NCBI GenBank assembly: GCA_020028375.1 | Contig: JAHZNX010000100.1 | Coordinates: 1-9,717 of the forward strand | DNA length: 9,717 nt | Direction of reading: 5' to 3' | Source of the DNA: Betaproteobacteria bacterium | Lineage (GTDB): Bacteria; Pseudomonadota; Gammaproteobacteria; Burkholderiales; SG8-41 | Shown here: positions 6,240 through 9,717 of the stretch, piece by piece | Layout: each line of letters opens with the position of its first letter | Numbering within the stretch: position 1 is the stretch's first letter | Made by a program: the position numbers and the translations under genes | Notes under the pieces: model-generated | Told to the model about the DNA's origin: nothing | Seen by the model: the letters and a program-made list of their open reading frames with translations, nothing else | The model's database searches: none

Positions 6240-7766
6240 CTAGCTCGCAAGAGCAAGCTCCGAGCCGCGTTCGATCTCGTCCAGTTCGGGAATCTTGACC
6301 TCGAAGTCGATCCTTGCCCACTCCCGGATCTCGTCTTGCAGGGCGGTCACGGTGAGGGGATTGCGGGCAAGCCACTCGGGATCGAGCGTGAGGCGGAATT
6401 TCCTGCCCTGGCGCCGCGCCTGAATGGACGGCAGCTGCATATCGGCGCGGCGGCGATACAGCAGCGCCGCGATCCTCAGGGCGAATACCATGTTCCAGTC
6501 CACGTTGTGCGCCTCGATCTCGTCTGCGACCTTGTTGAGCGAGCGGCGATGCGACTGCACGAGAAACGCGAGCCGCGCCTGCTCGTCGCGGGAGAAGCCC
6601 GGCATATCGGCATTATTGATGATGTAGGCGGAATGCTTGTGATAGCCGCTGTAGGCGACCGAGATGCCGATCTCGTGCAGCTTCGCCCCCCACGCGATGA
6701 AACGCGCTGCGGCCTCGTCGGGTTCGTCCGGGTCGGTGGCGAGCCGGCGCAGCAGCGTGAAAGCAAGCGTGCCGACGCGCTGCGCCTGCAGCGCGTGCAC
6801 GTGGTAGCGCTGCATGAACTGGGCGACGGTGACATCGCGCATGTCGCGGTGGTGGAAGCGGCCGAGCAGGTCGTAGAGCACGCCCTGGCGCATCGCCCCT
6901 TCCGCCGGCACCATGGACTTGATGTCGAGCTCGGAGAGCACGGCGTTCAGGATCGCGAGCCCGCCCGGAAGCACCACTGCCCGGTCCGGCTTCAACCCCG
7001 CGAGTTCCACTTTCTCCATGCGGCCCGCCTTGATCAGGCGGGAGCGCAAGCGGTCGAGCCCGGCCGGGGTGATATCGCCGTCGTCGAAGCCGTTCAGCTG
7101 CAGGATGGCGGCGAGCGCGCGTACCGTGCCCGAGGAGCCGACAGCGTGCTGCCAGTTACCGCGGGCAAATCCCGCGACGATCGGTTGCAGCTCGTTGCGC
7201 GCGGCGAGCTCCGCTTCCTTCATGGCGCTCTTGGAGATTTTGCCTTCGGGGAAGAACCGCAGGCTGTAGGAAACGCAGCCCATGAACAGGCTCTCGAGTT
7301 TCTGCGGCTTGTGACCCGCCCCGATGATGAGCTCGGTCGAGCCGCCGCCGATGTCCACCACCAGCCGTTTCTCGCGCGAGGCGGGCAGGCTGTGCGAGAC
7401 TCCGAGGTAGATGAGGCGCGCTTCCTCGCGTCCCGCCACCACCTCGATCGGAAAGCCGAGTGCGGCCTCCGCTTTCTTGAGGAACGCCGCGGCGTCCTTT
7501 GCGACCCTGAGCGTGTTGGTCCCGAGCGCGCGCACGGCTCGCCGTTCGAAGCCGCGCAACCGCTCGCCGAAGCGCTTGAGGCAGGCGAGCGCCCGTTCCT
7601 GCACCGCTTCGTCGAGACGCTTGTCTGCGGTGAGCCCCTCGCCGAGCCGCACCGGCTCGCGCAGCGCATCGAGCGGGTAGATCTGATCCCCGACGACGCG
7701 CGCCACCTGGCAATGAAAGCTGTTGGAACCGAGATCGACTGCGGCGAGCGTCGTGTAAACGGTCAT
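6240..7766 (-). CDS. ppx: exopolyphosphatase Ppx (Ppx/GppA family)
   Basis: A 508-residue enzyme that releases orthophosphate from polyP ends. The N-terminal actin-like ATPase fold carries AAVDLGSNSFH (residues 8-18). LGTNTLR and GREEARLIYLGV follow, with the catalytic Glu at 114/115, equivalent to E. coli Glu121. Next are VVDIGGGSTELI (138 on) and VGSSGTVRAL. PAEGAMRQGVLYDLLGRF closes the second lobe. The C-terminal HD-like domain includes GAKLHEIGISVAYSGYHKHS and NNADMPGF. The length is closer to E. coli Ppx (513) than GppA (494), and the setting beside ppk favours Ppx; pppGpp hydrolysis cannot be excluded because the families overlap. It lies opposite to ppk and converges with sixA, 60 bp apart, so it is transcribed separately from the kinase. 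The ATG is the first in frame; only a weak GGCGG ribosome-like sequence precedes it. Confidence 0.95.
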   Translation of the reverse strand: MTVYTTLAAVDLGSNSFHCQVARVVGDQIYPLDALREPVRLGEGLTADKRLDEAVQERALACLKRFGERLRGFERRAVRALGTNTLRVAKDAAAFLKKAEAALGFPIEVVAGREEARLIYLGVSHSLPASREKRLVVDIGGGSTELIIGAGHKPQKLESLFMGCVSYSLRFFPEGKISKSAMKEAELAARNELQPIVAGFARGNWQHAVGSSGTVRALAAILQLNGFDDGDITPAGLDRLRSRLIKAGRMEKVELAGLKPDRAVVLPGGLAILNAVLSELDIKSMVPAEGAMRQGVLYDLLGRFHHRDMRDVTVAQFMQRYHVHALQAQRVGTLAFTLLRRLATDPDEPDEAAARFIAWGAKLHEIGISVAYSGYHKHSAYIINNADMPGFSRDEQARLAFLVQSHRRSLNKVADEIEAHNVDWNMVFALRIAALLYRRRADMQLPSIQARRQGRKFRLTLDPEWLARNPLTVTALQDEIREWARIDFEVKIPELDEIERGSELALAS

Positions 7767-7935
7767 CGCTGCCGCCAGGGGGTGAGATCGGGATGGCGCC
7801 GGTCCCTGGGGATAGGGAGGGGAGGTGTGAACGGCCCCGCACGCAGTCGCATTGCGCGGCGGTCAGTCCTGGACCGGAACGGTGTGGCTGACAGCGTGAT
7901 TACTCTATCTCGCTTAAGGAGCAATTGATGCCGCA

Positions 7936-7964
7936 AGTATAGGTAAAGTGCGCCCGTTCGCCAA
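7936..7964 (-). promoter_or_regulatory. probable sigma-70 promoter for ppx
   Basis: Read on the minus strand: TTGGCG (7964-7959) as -35, a 17-base spacer, then TATACT (7941-7936) as -10, matching the consensus hexamers at four and five of six positions with ideal spacing. Transcription would start near 7929, leaving a leader of about 160 bases before the ppx ATG. No Pho box was seen beside it, so ppx may not be under direct PhoB control. Confidence 0.4.
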
Positions 7965-8665
7965 GTGAACGCTTCCACAGAGCCTCGCAATCACTCCACT
8001 ATGCGATACCGATGGCCACTGCCGGGTGCCGCAGCATTCCGCCTGACGAATAGGGCATCCAGCGAGCCACCTCGCGGGGGAGCGGAGAAGTTTCGGGCAA
8101 AACCGTGCAGCATGCTCCAGCATTGTTACGAGAATGTTAAGGGAAGGAGGAAGTACACGAATCAGAGCCTTCCGAGAAACTCTGAACAGCGATTCGCAGC
8201 TGTTGTCGCAATGCTTTTGTATCGCGGGATGTTTTTTTTCGAGCTTGTGCGCAGGGAGGCTCTTGAGTCATGCTGCAAGTAATTGAAGATTGAATGGTAC
8301 GAGGAGCCGTCGAGATGATTGAGCGCGTGAACCGTTTGCCCACGGCGAAGAACTGGGCCGATGACATTGATGACTTGTATCACGATGCGACGGAAAGGAA
8401 TCTGCATGCGATATTCTGGAATCGTCCGCGCAGGCTCGCGCCCAACGGCGAGAACGCGGACGACCGACCACGTAGCGCAGGGTCGATTCAGCGGGAACCT
8501 GCGGGCGCGGGCGTCCAGCGGTAGCTTGCGTCCCGCCCCGCGACCATGTGAAAGGGGCGCTTCACCGCATTCAGCGCCTGGACCGCCTGGCCTTGCAGGC
8601 GAAGTTGATCGAGATCGGCCGCCTCGGGCACGAGGAACCGGTTGCCTGACGGCCCCGGGAACGCG
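7965..8665. other. non-coding or decayed stretch between ppx and pstS, with a low-GC core
   Basis: No gene could be assigned with confidence. By hand count 8101-8400 is about 50% G+C, while coding stretches sampled nearby run from about 57% to 85%. The stretch holds an orphan AAGGAGG (8144-8150), a run of eight T (8232-8239), the small ORF at 8315-8524, and a short frame at 8548-8649 reading MKGALHRIQRLDRLALQAK then LIEIGRLGHEEPVA and a stop. The last looks like a helical protein end but has no ribosome site. Relics of a decayed gene, acquired DNA or a regulatory RNA are all possible. No tRNA, rRNA or transposase was recognised. Confidence 0.5.
8315..8524 (+). CDS. hypothetical small protein, doubtful
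   Basis: A 69-codon frame that I do not recognise. It starts MIERVNRLPTAKNWADDIDD and continues with an acidic-aromatic, helix-like stretch (LYHDATERNLHAIFWNRPRR). The second half (about 41-69) is low-complexity and rich in Arg, Gly and Ala, and may be read-through. Supporting it, GAGGAG (8301-8306) lies eight bases before the ATG, and the first half reads like a folded protein. Against it, the ORF is short, sits in a low-GC gap and has no recognised family. An ATG at 8294 in the same frame lacks a ribosome site. It could be the start of a gene truncated by a frameshift. Confidence 0.25.
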   Translation: MIERVNRLPTAKNWADDIDDLYHDATERNLHAIFWNRPRRLAPNGENADDRPRSAGSIQREPAGAGVQR

Positions 8666-8708
8666 CTGTCACAATTGTCACATTACCGTAATACCGCGCG
8701 GCTACCAT
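8666..8708 (+). promoter_or_regulatory. Pho box and -10 element of the pstS promoter
   Basis: TTGTCACATTACCGTAAT (8675-8692) matches the E. coli Pho-box consensus (CTGTCAT, 4-bp AT-rich spacer, CTGTCAY) at 13 of 18 positions, with the proper 11-bp period between TTGTCAC and CCGTAAT. A further copy, CTGTCAC (8666-8672), lies nine bases upstream. TACCAT (8703-8708) fits a -10 hexamer exactly ten bases after the box, the geometry of PhoB-activated promoters, where the box replaces the -35. Transcription would start near 8715, about 38 bases before pstS. PhoB control of pstS is inferred from this match and from family knowledge. Confidence 0.75.
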
Positions 8709-8752
8709 TCGCCTGTACACCCGAAAAGTCATTGGCTGAACAGGAGAATGAA

Positions 8753-9717
<965 letters not shown>

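Noticed and set aside
6336..7928. Plus-strand 530-codon open frame opposite ppx
   Set aside because: The ppx frame has all family motifs. The plus frame is Arg/His-rich with no recognisable domain.
7965..8156. 5' part of a 105-codon plus-strand frame starting with GTG at 7965
   Set aside because: No ribosome site and an unstructured composition; only the part after 8157 has a Shine-Dalgarno, and it is listed as a finding.
8232..8239. Run of eight T as a terminator tail
   Set aside because: No adequate GC-rich stem immediately before it.

Overview
The window is a phosphate-starvation and polyphosphate (polyP) gene cluster from a high-GC Gram-negative bacterium. PhoB, PhoR, PPK1, Ppx and PstS all look proteobacterial, and the gene order (phoB-phoR-ppk close to ppx and pstS) resembles betaproteobacteria. 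I cannot place it below class level from sequence alone.

Layout, left to right. (1) 1-255: the C-terminal DNA-binding domain of the response regulator PhoB, cut by the window start. (2) 254-358: a 105-bp element with perfect 16-bp inverted ends, starting inside the phoB stop codon. (3) 419-1744: the sensor kinase PhoR, followed by two GC-rich hairpins. (4) 2019-4097: polyphosphate kinase PPK1. (5) 4144-5688: a CYTH-CHAD protein, with a probable triphosphatase domain fused to a polyP-associated helical domain. (6) 5727-6179: a SixA-type phosphohistidine phosphatase. These genes all read rightwards. (7) 6240-7766: exopolyphosphatase Ppx on the opposite strand, converging on sixA with only 60 bp between. 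(8) 7767-8752: a 986-bp gap with no confident gene. It holds a probable ppx promoter, a stretch of about 50% G+C and, at its right edge, a good Pho box. (9) 8753 to the end: the phosphate-binding protein PstS, cut by the window end.

Together the genes sense phosphate limitation (PhoR/PhoB), import phosphate (PstS, presumably with PstCAB beyond the window), store it as polyP (PPK1) and recover it (Ppx). The CYTH-CHAD and SixA proteins are the less understood partners. Their place inside the polyP set suggests roles in triphosphate or polyP handling and in phosphohistidine turnover; this is inference.

I found no clearly new system. The observations most worth following are the inverted-repeat element splitting phoB from phoR, the SixA/CYTH-CHAD/PPK1 grouping, and the low-GC region with small-ORF candidates upstream of pstS.
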